DNA of 64,000 nt from Bacillus changyiensis. GTDB lineage: Bacteria > Bacillota > Bacilli > Bacillales > Bacillaceae. This document shows positions 41,383 to 50,410 of the stretch, piece after piece. Both the position numbers and the translations under genes were made by a program. Position 1 is the first letter of the stretch; every line of letters starts with the position of its first letter. Location: positions 124,001 to 188,000 of the forward strand of contig NZ_JAQFWW010000003.1 in the NCBI RefSeq assembly GCF_027706145.1. The letters run 5' to 3'. The notes beneath the pieces were generated by a model. That model worked only from the letters and a program-made list of their open reading frames with translations. It did no database searches and was not told the origin of the DNA.

Positions 41383-43341
41383 TTATTCAGAGTCAGAATT
41401 CTTTGGTGATGTAGTATGTGATTCTGACGTTTTTGGATGATGATTTGTGTAGTCATAGTCGCTTGGATTGATCGCTTTAAATCCTTTCGGTTTATAGAAC
41501 CGAAGCAAATCACCATCGACAATTTTATCTGACATTTCCAGTTCTTTTTTGACTGATTCTTCTACATTTGGATCAACGTTTTTTTCCTCAAGAAGCTTTC
41601 CTGTTCCCATATCATAGAAGTTTCCATCTGCTTTCATGAACTTCGGTGAAACGAAGTCGCCATTTCGGAATGGAATAACTTCACGATGTTCAGGAGAAAG
41701 AAGGTCAGATCCGCTCATCAAGTAATCTTTTGTGTTCACACCCATCAAATGGAGGAGAGTAGGCATGACATCGACATCGCCGCCATACTTATCGGATTTT
41801 TCACCCTTCACTCCAGGAACGTGAATGAACAGAGGAACGCGTTGTAATTTTGCATTCTCATGCGGTGTAACTTCTTTGCCAATCACTTTGGCCATTGCAT
41901 CATTATGATTTTCTGAAATTCCATAGTGATCACCGTACATGACAATAATCGTATTGTCATATAAACCGGCCTTTTTCAGATCGTTGAAAAACTGTTCAAG
42001 CGATTGATCCATATAGTTAGCCGATTGGAAATAATGGTCGACAACACTGTCGCCAGTTTCACCGGCTGGAAAATCTGTATCGCCTTCATCCATTTCAAAT
42101 GGAAAATGGTTTGAGAGCGTAATGAATTTTGTATAGAACGGCTGTTTCAAACTTTTTAACAGCGGCATAGATTCCTCAAAAAACGGCTTATCCTTTAGAC
42201 CGTAGTTTTTCGTTTTTTCTTCGCTCATATCGTAATACGTAGCATCAAAGAACTTATCGTATCCGATGGCTTTATACATTTCATTGCGATTCCAGAATGT
42301 TTTATAGTTGCCGTGGAACGCGGCTGAGGTATAGCCTTGAGATTTCAATATTGCTGGTGCTGATTGCAATGTGTTTTGCGCTTTATTAATGAACACTGAT
42401 CCTTGAGATAAAGGATAAAGCGAGTTGTCCATCATAAATTCAGCATCAGATGTTTTACCTTGTCCAGTTTGGTGGAAAAAGTTATCAAAATAAAATGTGT
42501 GATCATCATGAGCCAGTGAGTTTAAGAATGGTGTGACTTCTTTACCATTAAGTTTATAGTCAATTGCGAACGTCTGCAGTGATTCAAGTGAAATGTAAAT
42601 CACGTTCTTGCCCTTCGCTTTACCGAAGTATTTGGCATTTGGTTTATCATGATTAGCTTTGATATAGTTTTCAACTTCCGTTACATCGCTGGAACTTGCA
42701 AGAGCACGCTGGCTGTTTGTTTTAATATTTTGAACGGCATCATAAATTGTGAAGTTATAAGCTCCTAAATATTTCACAAGATAGTTGCGGTCAAATGAAC
42801 GGGTAAGTAACTCTGGACGATCAATCTCCGCAACCGCAAGATTCGCGAGGAAGACGAGGATACTTGCCCCCATTACGATTTTAAATGGACGTTTTGTAGT
42901 TGTTTCTGTTGGTCTGTTATAAAAAATCGCAAGTGCAATCAAAATGATTGTATCGATAAAGTAAAAAATGTCGAGGGGATTAATTAATGAAAGAGCGCTA
43001 TCTCCAAGCTGTCCCCCGTTTGTTTTTGCCTGCATAATGGTAGGAAGTGTGATAAAATCACTAAAAAATCTGTAGTATACGATATTTGCATAAAGTAAAA
43101 AAGACATTAAAAAATGAATCACTATAATGGCTGTCTGCTGTACTTTTTTCTTGAAAAGCAATCCTATTCCAAGAAAGAACAAGCTTGAGCTAATCGGATT
43201 CACAAAAAGCAAAATCTGTTGAACTGTGTTGTTTATTCCTAAATTAAATTCAATGACATAAGCAGCATAAGTTTTTAGCCATAATAATACAGCGGCTATG
43301 AGAAAAAAGGCAAGACCTTTTTCTTTAATAAATCTTTTCAA
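41383..43341 (-). CDS. ltaS: Lipoteichoic acid synthase LtaS/YflE-type
   Basis: A 652-residue polyglycerol-phosphate polymerase. Five membrane helices lie in residues 1-175, then an extracellular sulfatase-like domain. The catalytic Thr is T297 in GQGKTSDAEF, matching T297 of B. subtilis LtaS; E253 in SLESLQTF and the late GDHYG supply manganese ligands. RALASSSD near residue 215 resembles the signal peptidase site that releases the enzymatic domain. Start is TTG with AAAGGAG upstream. The family includes YfnI, YqgS and YvgJ; position in the yfl block identifies this one as YflE. Confidence 0.93.
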   Translation of the reverse strand: MKRFIKEKGLAFFLIAAVLLWLKTYAAYVIEFNLGINNTVQQILLFVNPISSSLFFLGIGLLFKKKVQQTAIIVIHFLMSFLLYANIVYYRFFSDFITLPTIMQAKTNGGQLGDSALSLINPLDIFYFIDTIILIALAIFYNRPTETTTKRPFKIVMGASILVFLANLAVAEIDRPELLTRSFDRNYLVKYLGAYNFTIYDAVQNIKTNSQRALASSSDVTEVENYIKANHDKPNAKYFGKAKGKNVIYISLESLQTFAIDYKLNGKEVTPFLNSLAHDDHTFYFDNFFHQTGQGKTSDAEFMMDNSLYPLSQGSVFINKAQNTLQSAPAILKSQGYTSAAFHGNYKTFWNRNEMYKAIGYDKFFDATYYDMSEEKTKNYGLKDKPFFEESMPLLKSLKQPFYTKFITLSNHFPFEMDEGDTDFPAGETGDSVVDHYFQSANYMDQSLEQFFNDLKKAGLYDNTIIVMYGDHYGISENHNDAMAKVIGKEVTPHENAKLQRVPLFIHVPGVKGEKSDKYGGDVDVMPTLLHLMGVNTKDYLMSGSDLLSPEHREVIPFRNGDFVSPKFMKADGNFYDMGTGKLLEEKNVDPNVEESVKKELEMSDKIVDGDLLRFYKPKGFKAINPSDYDYTNHHPKTSESHTTSPKNSDSE

Positions 43342-43529
43342 TTGTTACACTCCTTTTTTCCGGATCAGCATAAAACCATCGGAACGAAAGAAAAACGAAT
43401 GTATAAAATATACCATGAAATCGCCAATTAGAAAAGTAGAAACTATAATTGGTAAAAAAATTGGTTAGCTGCTGATTATGATTGATGTCAAACTAATTAT
43501 ATCATATGAAAGAAAAGGTGAATAAGACC

Positions 43530-43910
43530 ATGGATATCTTTAATTTAATCGCCGAGGATAAGATCAAAAGAGCAATCAAAGATGGAGAATTTGATGGACT
43601 ACCTGGAATAGGCAAACCACTGAAAAAAGATGAAGCAGCTCACATTCCAGAACACCTTCGGATGGCATATCGTGTCATGAAGAATGCTGGGCTGGCTGGT
43701 GATGAAGAGGCATTAAAAAAAGAACGAATGACCATTGAAGACTTAATAGCCCAATGCACTGATGAACATGAACGTGAACAGCTTTTGCTGAGAAAAACAG
43801 AAAATCAGCTTAGGCTTGATAAGCTTGTAAGTAAGAAAGGAATGTTTTCAAAGCCAGCATCTGCATTTTATAAAGAAAGAGTATATGAACGATTGGGACG
43901 TAAGCGGTGA
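43530..43910 (+). CDS. yflB: DUF1992 (DnaJC28-like) protein YflB
   Basis: A 126-residue protein of the DUF1992 family, the conserved domain of DnaJ homologue subfamily C member 28, without a J domain. Signature: NLIAEDKIKRAIKDGEFDGLPGIGKPLKKD near the start, followed by a helical coiled-coil region. Molecular function is unknown. The ATG at 43530 fits the family start and has AAAGGTG upstream; an ATG at 43506 is in frame. It corresponds to B. subtilis yflB, between ltaS and yflA. Confidence 0.85.
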   Translation: MDIFNLIAEDKIKRAIKDGEFDGLPGIGKPLKKDEAAHIPEHLRMAYRVMKNAGLAGDEEALKKERMTIEDLIAQCTDEHEREQLLLRKTENQLRLDKLVSKKGMFSKPASAFYKERVYERLGRKR

Positions 43911-44064
43911 GCTGGATGAACGGCAGTCGTTGGATTGTCACTGGAAACACTGTAAAATAAGTGGTATAATAGTCATAATTGTTTAAAAAGTCCAAAAAAT
44001 TCTTTAGAGGTTTAAGTATTGCTTATGGGTGGTAAAGTTTCAAAAAACAAAAAAGGGTGATGAG

Positions 44065-45474
44065 ATGGAACAATTACTAGACTGGGTAAAATTGATTTCT
44101 GATTGGCTTTGGGGACCACCTTTGATTATTCTACTGACAGGAACAGGGATATATTTTACGGTCCTGCTAAAATTTTTTCAGTTTCGATATCCTCTATATA
44201 TTTTTAAACAGACGATAGGTAGCGTGAGAAAAAAGCCGAAGGGAGAAGGGACACTCACTCCATTGCAGGCGTTGACATCAGCGCTTAGCTCGACAGTCGG
44301 AGCAGCAAATATCGTCGGTGTACCGGCAGCAATTATGTTTGGGGGTCCTGGAGCGGTTTTTTGGATGTGGTTGATCGCATTGTTTGCAATGGCGATTAAA
44401 TTTGCCGAAAGCGTGCTAGCTGTTCATTATAGGGAAAAAAATGACCAAGGTGAATTTGTCGGGGGACCGATGTATTACATGACAAAAGGATTGCGGATGA
44501 AATGGCTCGGCGTTCTTTTTTCTGTCGCATTGATTGTTGAGCTTGTCCCAAGTATAATGGTCCAAGGAAATGCAGCATCTGTCTCATTAGCACAAACTTT
44601 TTCTTTTAATGAAGTTTATGCTGGATTTGGTATTGCAATTTTAATTGGTTTAGTTGTGATTGGAGGAATTAAGCGGATTGGAAAAGTGACAGAGTTGGTT
44701 GTACCGCTTATGGCGGGAGCATATGTGGGAGCTGGTCTTCTCATTATGTTGATGAACCTTCCAGCAGTTCCAGAATTTTTCTCTCTCATCTTTTCGAATG
44801 CGTTTACCTCATCTTCAGCTACTGGCGGGTTTGCAGGGGCAGTTTTTGCCGAAACGATCCGCTGGGGATTTGCGCGAGGACTCTATTCCAATGAAGCAGG
44901 AATGGGAACGGCACCGATCGCACATGCAGCTGCAATGACTGATCACCCGGTAAGGCAAGGGTTTTGGGCTGTCATTGGAATTGTCGTTGATACGCTGATC
45001 ATCTGCACTACCACAGCTTTTGTCGTCCTCTCCTCAGGTGTCTGGACAAGTGAAAATGCTCTTAAAGATCCTGCAGCACTAAGTGCAAAAGCGTTTAGTA
45101 GTTATTTTGGAAATGCAGGAGGATATTTCGTATCGATCTCACTTGCGTTCTTCGTCGTCTCAACGATAACAGTTGTTATCTTTTATGGCGTAAAACAAGC
45201 TGAATTTCTGTTTGGACAAATGTCTGGGCATGTCTTAAAAGTAGTCTATTTAGTGGCGATTATCATCGGAGCTGCGGGCGGAGCGAAAGTGATTTGGGGT
45301 TTCTTAGACTTAGCACTGTCGTTTATCCTCATCCCAAATATTGTTGCATTAATATTATTAAGTAAAAAGGTAAAAGCGTTATACAACGAATTCTTTACCT
45401 CTGAAAAGTATTATTTAAAAGATGTTGAACAGGAAAACCATGATTATGATTCAAAAAAAGTAAAGAACATTTGA
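44065..45474 (+). CDS. yflA: AGCS-family sodium:alanine/amino acid symporter (YflA)
   Basis: A 469-residue transporter of the alanine or glycine:cation symporter family with about 11 hydrophobic helices. Family motifs: LTALSSTVGAANIVGVPAAI form (here PLQALTSALSSTVGAANIVG), GPGAVFWMW, VGGPMYYMTKGL and the signature ETIRWGFARGLYSNEAGMGT. It imports alanine, glycine or a related amino acid with Na+ or H+. The ATG at 44065 has AAAAAGGGTGATGAG upstream; an upstream GTG at 44029 is in frame. It corresponds to yflA. Confidence 0.88.
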   Translation: MEQLLDWVKLISDWLWGPPLIILLTGTGIYFTVLLKFFQFRYPLYIFKQTIGSVRKKPKGEGTLTPLQALTSALSSTVGAANIVGVPAAIMFGGPGAVFWMWLIALFAMAIKFAESVLAVHYREKNDQGEFVGGPMYYMTKGLRMKWLGVLFSVALIVELVPSIMVQGNAASVSLAQTFSFNEVYAGFGIAILIGLVVIGGIKRIGKVTELVVPLMAGAYVGAGLLIMLMNLPAVPEFFSLIFSNAFTSSSATGGFAGAVFAETIRWGFARGLYSNEAGMGTAPIAHAAAMTDHPVRQGFWAVIGIVVDTLIICTTTAFVVLSSGVWTSENALKDPAALSAKAFSSYFGNAGGYFVSISLAFFVVSTITVVIFYGVKQAEFLFGQMSGHVLKVVYLVAIIIGAAGGAKVIWGFLDLALSFILIPNIVALILLSKKVKALYNEFFTSEKYYLKDVEQENHDYDSKKVKNI

Positions 45475-45524
45475 TTGGAATCGTGTATACCCAATGGTTT
45501 AATGTAAGGAGAGTTTGCTAGATT

Positions 45525-45722
45525 ATGAGTATAACATGTAGACATTATCACTTTTCCTATATTCACCTTGTGATGACACTTATCCTTTTTTCATCTGCTT
45601 TTTTATCTCATGAAAACGCCGTATTTGTAACCATTACATTTTTACTACTCGTTAACATGACTTGTTTTTCTAACGAGTACCTAGTCATTCGCTATGATCA
45701 AAAAAAAACAAAAAAATCATAA
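45525..45722 (+). CDS. Small membrane protein (65 aa), unknown
   Basis: AAGGAGAG precedes the ATG. The product has two hydrophobic segments (about residues 12-28 and 32-50) and a basic tail (IRYDQKKTKKS). It lies 50 nt after yflA in the same direction and may be co-transcribed. No family is recognised; small membrane proteins are common here in Bacillus (for example yflD). Confidence 0.5.
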   Translation: MSITCRHYHFSYIHLVMTLILFSSAFLSHENAVFVTITFLLLVNMTCFSNEYLVIRYDQKKTKKS

Positions 45723-46390
45723 CAAAGGGTATGCGTGATTTGTTATGATTCAAATACTTTTTACTTCGTTCATATTCTTTCTTTTCAAGCAGGGCCTTGT
45801 ATATGCAAGGTTCAGCTTGTAAAGGAACCTATACTTTGATTTGTTAATTTTTGCACGTCCTACACACCTAGCATAGCTCACTTGGTGTGTGATAATCTTC
45901 TGGCAAGTGGCTGGGGGAGAACTTGTTCTTCCACAGTTTTCTTACCTCTCAACCAGGATCAAAATCATAGTATCTCAGAAGTCACGTAGGAAGTAGGAAG
46001 AGTTCTACTCTTTGCTTGTTTTGGGTATGAATAAAATATCGATTTCCTTATATTATAAACCAAACAGTCTTGGCTTATTGTCAAATCCACATGAGAATAC
46101 GGATTAACCCCATAATTTTCAAAGTTTATTTGGCATTTTTTTGCCGTTCTTTGTGATGGAATATTCGGGTACTGGACGACCTTCATTCATTTGTTTTCCC
46201 TCCATTTTTTTAAAAGCTGATCAAATTCTATTGAACCATTTGTGACTCTCAGGAGTGTGACCATTCTTTATTTTTTTCATTAGAGATTTCTTAATAAGCC
46301 TCAAGAATAGGGTCGTATATTTCTAAAATTTTATGTAATAAATATAAAGGACAAAAACAAATATAGCAGCATAAAGGAGGTATAAATAGC
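45723..46390. other. 668-nt region without intact genes
   Basis: It holds several hairpins (CCTTG/CAAGG near 45797; CACACC/GGTGTG near 45864-45890) and, on the minus strand, a start with GGAGGG (ATG near 46188, MNEGRPVPEYSITKNGKK MPNKL) that stops after 23 codons while another frame over the same DNA stays open for 73 codons (45965-46186). This suggests a decayed short gene. No RNA gene is recognised. Confidence 0.35.
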
Positions 46391-46945
46391 ATGAAAAAAG
46401 CTCATTTATTATTATTTTCTGTACTCACTCTATTGGTGATTGTTGGTTGTGGACAAAATGAAGCAAACAATTCCGATACTGATAGTAAAAATAAACAGGC
46501 GGTCACTGAAAATAATTCAAAGGAATCAAAAGATGTTTATTTTAAAGAGAATGAAGCAAAATTAAATGACTTAAAAATTAAAATTACTAAAACAAAAGTT
46601 ATTCCTGCTGGAAAAACAGGAAATGAACATGGTAAAAAACCAATATTTGCAATTTGGTATAAAGCAACTAATTTAAGTGAAAAAGATATTGACCCTACAA
46701 CAGCATGGATGGCAGTATTTGAAGCGGTACAAGACAATAATCCAAATTCAGTTAATAAGCTTGAAATTGCTGGACTCCCCGATGATCGATTTCTTGATTC
46801 TCAATTAGAAACAATAAAACAAAATGGTACAGTAGAAAATGCAGTGGCCTATGAATTGGACGATTTAAAAACACCGGTAACATTAATTGCAACCCAAGGT
46901 GTTGGTGGAGGTAAGTTAGGTGAAAAAAACTATAATATTAAATAA
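46391..46945 (+). CDS. Lipoprotein with DUF5067-type domain
   Basis: A 184-residue lipoprotein: signal peptide MKKAHLLLFSVLTLLVIVG with the lipobox VIVGC (C20), a low-complexity Asn/Ser/Lys linker (about 21-50), and an immunoglobulin-like domain (NDLKIKITKTKVIP ... IFAIWYKATNLSEKDIDPTTAW ... NNPNSVNKLEIAGLPDD) of the DUF5067 kind found in Firmicute lipoproteins. It is anchored on the outer face of the membrane; function unknown. AAAGGAGG lies about 10 nt upstream of the ATG. It stands alone, with a terminator downstream. Confidence 0.85.
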   Translation: MKKAHLLLFSVLTLLVIVGCGQNEANNSDTDSKNKQAVTENNSKESKDVYFKENEAKLNDLKIKITKTKVIPAGKTGNEHGKKPIFAIWYKATNLSEKDIDPTTAWMAVFEAVQDNNPNSVNKLEIAGLPDDRFLDSQLETIKQNGTVENAVAYELDDLKTPVTLIATQGVGGGKLGEKNYNIK

Positions 46946-47062
46946 GTTGTTTCCACTATATAAATAAAATTATTTAAAAAAACTATCACTGAAAAAGATA
47001 TATTCATTTGTATTGAATCGATTGTAAAATAACAGTAAGAAAATTATAAAACCCTACAATGT

Positions 47063-47115
47063 AAGAGGCTGTCCAATAGTCAAAAATTGACTTACTGGAT
47101 AGCCTCTTTTTTTTT
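47063..47115 (+). terminator. Strong Rho-independent terminator
   Basis: A long stem (AGAGGCTGTCCAATAGTCAA with a nearly complementary right arm ending AGCCTCT) is followed by T9. It separates the lipoprotein gene from the trehalose promoter. Confidence 0.85.
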
Positions 47116-47123
47116 AAAAAAAA

Positions 47124-47137
47124 TGAAAGCGCTAAAA
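47124..47137 (+). promoter_or_regulatory. cre-like site 1
   Basis: TGAAAGCGCTAAAA, close to the CcpA consensus TGWAANCGNTNWCA with a mismatch at the C of the right half, 6 nt upstream of the -35. Confidence 0.5.
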
Positions 47138-47142
47138 AAATG

Positions 47143-47196
47143 TTGACTACATGTATATACATGATTACAATAGACCTATAACATGTATATACATGT
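47143..47196 (+). promoter_or_regulatory. Trehalose operon promoter with two TreR operators
   Basis: TTGACT (47143-47148), 17 nt, TACAAT (47166-47171). CATGTATATACATG (47150-47163) fills the spacer, and a second perfect palindrome ACATGTATATACATGT (47181-47196) lies just downstream of the start of transcription. TreR-type operators contain the same TGTATATACA core, so repression at both is likely, with possible looping or cooperation. Confidence 0.88.
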
Positions 47197-47201
47197 TTAG
47201 A

Positions 47202-47215
47202 TGAAAGCGGTTTCT
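47202..47215 (+). promoter_or_regulatory. cre site 2 (CcpA)
   Basis: TGAAAGCGGTTTCT matches the CcpA consensus in 13 of 14 positions. It lies in the leader before treP, so carbon catabolite repression by roadblock is expected. Confidence 0.75.
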
Positions 47216-47229
47216 AAGGAGGGAATAAT

Positions 47230-48645
47230 GTGGAGAATTTCAAACAATCTGCAGAACAAATTCTTCAGGCAATCGGTGGAAAAGAAAATATCGTATCGGC
47301 AACACATTGTGTCACCCGTTTGCGGTTGGTCTTAGTCGATGAGAAAGAAGTCGATAAAGAAGTACTCGAAAACATTGATGTTGTCAAAGGGTCATTTTCT
47401 GTAAATGGTCAGTTTCAAGTTATCATCGGTCAAGGACTTGTTGAAAAAGTATTTAAACAGTTCACAGCGTTAGCTGGTGTAGCTGAATCTTCAAAAGAAG
47501 CTACAAAAGAGGAAGCCGCGAAAAAACTGCATCCTTTCCAGCGTGCAGTGAAAACGCTTGCTGATATATTTATTCCGATTTTGCCAGCCATCGTCACCGC
47601 TGGTTTATTAATGGGAATCAATAATATCATGACCTCACCAAATATTTTTTACACTGGCAAATCGTTTATCGATGTTCACCAAAATTGGGCTGATTTAGCG
47701 AGCATCATTAATTTGATTGCAAATACAGCCTTCGTATTTCTGCCAGGGTTAATCGGCTGGAGTGCCGTGAACCGTTTCGGTGGAAGTCCATTATTAGGAA
47801 TTGTTTTGGGGCTGATGCTCGTCCATCCTGATCTGTTAAATGCATGGGGATATGGAAGTGCTCAACAGGAAGGCTCAATACCAACCTGGCATCTATTCGG
47901 TTTGAACATTGAAAAAGTGGGCTACCAAGGACAAGTTTTACCGGTTCTTGCTGCATCATATTTGTTGGCACAGATTGAAATGTTTTTAAGAAAGCGAATT
48001 CCCGATGCTTTTCAGCTGTTAACAGTAGCACCTATTGCTTTGCTAGTAACTGGATTTATCTCATTTATGATCATTGGACCTATTACATTTATGATCGGAA
48101 ACTGGATCACAGATGGAGTTGTCGGGATTTTTAAAGCAGTTCCTGCATTAGGAGGTCTCATTTATGGTGGTGTCTACGGTCCACTTGTTATTACCGGAAT
48201 GCATCATACATTCCTTGCTGTTGATTTACAGTTGATCGGTTCTACCGGAACGACTTTCCTATGGCCGATGCTTGCACTGTCTAATATTGCCCAAGGGTCT
48301 GCAGCGTTTGCCATGATGTTTATAAATAGAAGAGATGAAAAATTAAAAGGTTTGGCAATGACGACTTCAATTTCTGCTTGGCTTGGCATTACGGAGCCTG
48401 CAATGTTCGGAGTCAACTTGCGCTATAAATATCCGTTTATCTCAGCAATTATCGGCTCAAGCATCGCTGGGATGTTTATTACGATAAACGAGGTAAAAGC
48501 ACTGTCAATTGGTGTGGGGGGACTACCTGCTTTTTTCTCGATTGTAACAGAAAATTGGGGTCCTTTCTTTATTGGAATGGCGATAGCACTTATTATTCCG
48601 TTTGTGCTGACGCTGCTATTTGCTAAATTTAAACGTCAAGCTTAA
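47230..48645 (+). CDS. treP: PTS trehalose-specific EIIBC
   Basis: A 471-residue permease that imports and phosphorylates trehalose to trehalose-6-phosphate. The EIIB domain comes first with phosphocysteine C27 in ATHCVTRLRL, followed by a linker (about 85-105) and the EIIC domain with about ten helices (GLLMGINNIM, GIVLGLMLVHPDLLNAWGYG, GVYGPLVITGMHH, ITEPAMFGVNLRYKYPF). There is no EIIA domain, so EIIA must come from another PTS protein. GTG start with AAGGAGGG at 6 nt. Confidence 0.94.
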   Translation: MENFKQSAEQILQAIGGKENIVSATHCVTRLRLVLVDEKEVDKEVLENIDVVKGSFSVNGQFQVIIGQGLVEKVFKQFTALAGVAESSKEATKEEAAKKLHPFQRAVKTLADIFIPILPAIVTAGLLMGINNIMTSPNIFYTGKSFIDVHQNWADLASIINLIANTAFVFLPGLIGWSAVNRFGGSPLLGIVLGLMLVHPDLLNAWGYGSAQQEGSIPTWHLFGLNIEKVGYQGQVLPVLAASYLLAQIEMFLRKRIPDAFQLLTVAPIALLVTGFISFMIIGPITFMIGNWITDGVVGIFKAVPALGGLIYGGVYGPLVITGMHHTFLAVDLQLIGSTGTTFLWPMLALSNIAQGSAAFAMMFINRRDEKLKGLAMTTSISAWLGITEPAMFGVNLRYKYPFISAIIGSSIAGMFITINEVKALSIGVGGLPAFFSIVTENWGPFFIGMAIALIIPFVLTLLFAKFKRQA

Positions 48646-48710
48646 AGACGTGCTCATCAATATTCCACGGTATCTATTATGAAATTTGAAAAAGCAGGTG
48701 TGATGAAAGA

Positions 48711-50390
48711 ATGAAACAACCTTGGTGGAAAAAAGCAACAGTCTATCAAATATATCCGAAAAGTTTTAAAGATACAACAGGAAGCGGTGTTGGTGATATT
48801 CAAGGGATTATCGAAAAACTTGATTATATAAAGGAACTAGCCTGTGATGTCATTTGGTTGACACCAATTTATCAATCTCCGCAAAATGATAACGGCTATG
48901 ATATTAGTGATTATTATCAGATTCATCAAGACTATGGAACATTAGCTGATTTTGAACGGCTGTTACAGGAGGCACACAGACGCGGTTTAAAGGTGATCAT
49001 GGATCTTGTTGTTAACCATACTTCAACAGAGCATCGCTGGTTTAAGGAAGCAGTGTCTGGTAAAAACAACCCTTACCGCAATTTTTACATTTGGAAAGAT
49101 GGGAAACCAGATGGATCTCGGCCGACGAACTGGGAGTCTAAATTCGGGGGTTCTGCTTGGCAGTTCGATAACAAAACTGGTCAGTATTATCTACATCTTT
49201 ATGATGTGACACAGGCTGATTTGAACTGGGAAAATGAAGAGGTCAGAAAAAATGTGTATGAGATGATGCATTATTGGTTTGATAAGGGTATTGACGGGTT
49301 TAGACTTGATGTTATTAACGTCATTTCCAAAGATCAGCGTTTTCTTGACGACTATGAGGGAGACGGGCGAAGATTTTATACAGACGGTCCAAGAGTTCAC
49401 GAATATTTACATGAAATGAACAGGGAAGTCTTTTCAAAATATGACAGCATGACAGTCGGTGAAATGTCATCAACAACCATTGCAGATTGTATTCAATATA
49501 CAAATTCCCAAAACAAAGAGCTTGACATGGTCTTTAATTTTCATCACTTAAAAACTGATTATGTAAACGGTGAAAAATGGACAGTTAGCAAATTTGATTT
49601 TCTGGAATTAAAAAAAATCCTTTCTGAATGGCAGATTAAGATGTATAATGGCGGCGGTTGGAACGCACTGTTTTGGTGTAATCACGATCAGCCGAGAATC
49701 GTTTCACGCTATGGTGATGACGGAAAGTATCGAAAAAAGTCTGCAAAAATGTTGGCTACTGCCATTCATATGTTGCAGGGAACGCCGTTTATTTATCAAG
49801 GTGAAGAATTCGGAATGATCAACCCGAAGTTTAATGATATTTCCTTTTATCGGGATGTTGAATCACTAAATATGTATGAGCTAATGAAAGAAAAAGGTAT
49901 TCCGGAAAAAGACATCATTGAGATTTTAAAAGCGAAATCCCGTGATAATTCGCGGACACCTGTCCAATGGAATCAGGAGAAAAACGCTGGCTTTACAACG
50001 GGAACACCGTGGATTCCAGTGCCTGATCATTATAAAAATATAAATGCTGAAGAAGCACTACAGGACTCTGATTCAATTTTTTATCACTATCAAAAATTGA
50101 ATCAGTTACGAAAACAATACGATCTCATAACAACTGGCAATTATCAACTTATTCTTGAGGAAGATCCACAGCTGTATGCATATTTGCGGAACGGGATAAA
50201 TGAAAAACTGTTGGTTATCAATAACTTTTACGATAGAGAAACCGAGTTTCATTTGCCTGAGAATGTCAAGTATGAAGGCTATGCTGCCAAGGTTCTCATT
50301 GCCAATGATGATGAAATTCCAGAGGATTTTACCAACTTTAAGGTGAGACCTTACCAATCAATAGTTTATCATCTTGCCAAACCATGCTAA
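48711..50390 (+). CDS. treA: Trehalose-6-phosphate hydrolase (phospho-alpha-1,1-glucosidase)
   Basis: A 559-residue GH13 enzyme that splits trehalose-6-phosphate into glucose and glucose-6-phosphate. The four GH13 regions are present: DLVVNHTSTEHRW, GFRLDVINVI with nucleophile D200, VGEMSST with acid/base E251, and FWCNHDQPR with the third carboxylate. The start is ATG at 48711, 65 nt after treP, with a modest AGGTG ribosome site. The gene is also called treC in other bacteria. Confidence 0.94.
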   Translation: MKQPWWKKATVYQIYPKSFKDTTGSGVGDIQGIIEKLDYIKELACDVIWLTPIYQSPQNDNGYDISDYYQIHQDYGTLADFERLLQEAHRRGLKVIMDLVVNHTSTEHRWFKEAVSGKNNPYRNFYIWKDGKPDGSRPTNWESKFGGSAWQFDNKTGQYYLHLYDVTQADLNWENEEVRKNVYEMMHYWFDKGIDGFRLDVINVISKDQRFLDDYEGDGRRFYTDGPRVHEYLHEMNREVFSKYDSMTVGEMSSTTIADCIQYTNSQNKELDMVFNFHHLKTDYVNGEKWTVSKFDFLELKKILSEWQIKMYNGGGWNALFWCNHDQPRIVSRYGDDGKYRKKSAKMLATAIHMLQGTPFIYQGEEFGMINPKFNDISFYRDVESLNMYELMKEKGIPEKDIIEILKAKSRDNSRTPVQWNQEKNAGFTTGTPWIPVPDHYKNINAEEALQDSDSIFYHYQKLNQLRKQYDLITTGNYQLILEEDPQLYAYLRNGINEKLLVINNFYDRETEFHLPENVKYEGYAAKVLIANDDEIPEDFTNFKVRPYQSIVYHLAKPC

Positions 50391-50410
50391 ACTAAGCAGG
50401 GTGGTAAAAA

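Noticed and set aside
45840-45960. A structured RNA or tRNA-like element near 45860
   Set aside because: A few local hairpins exist, but no cloverleaf, riboswitch core or conserved RNA motif is recognisable.
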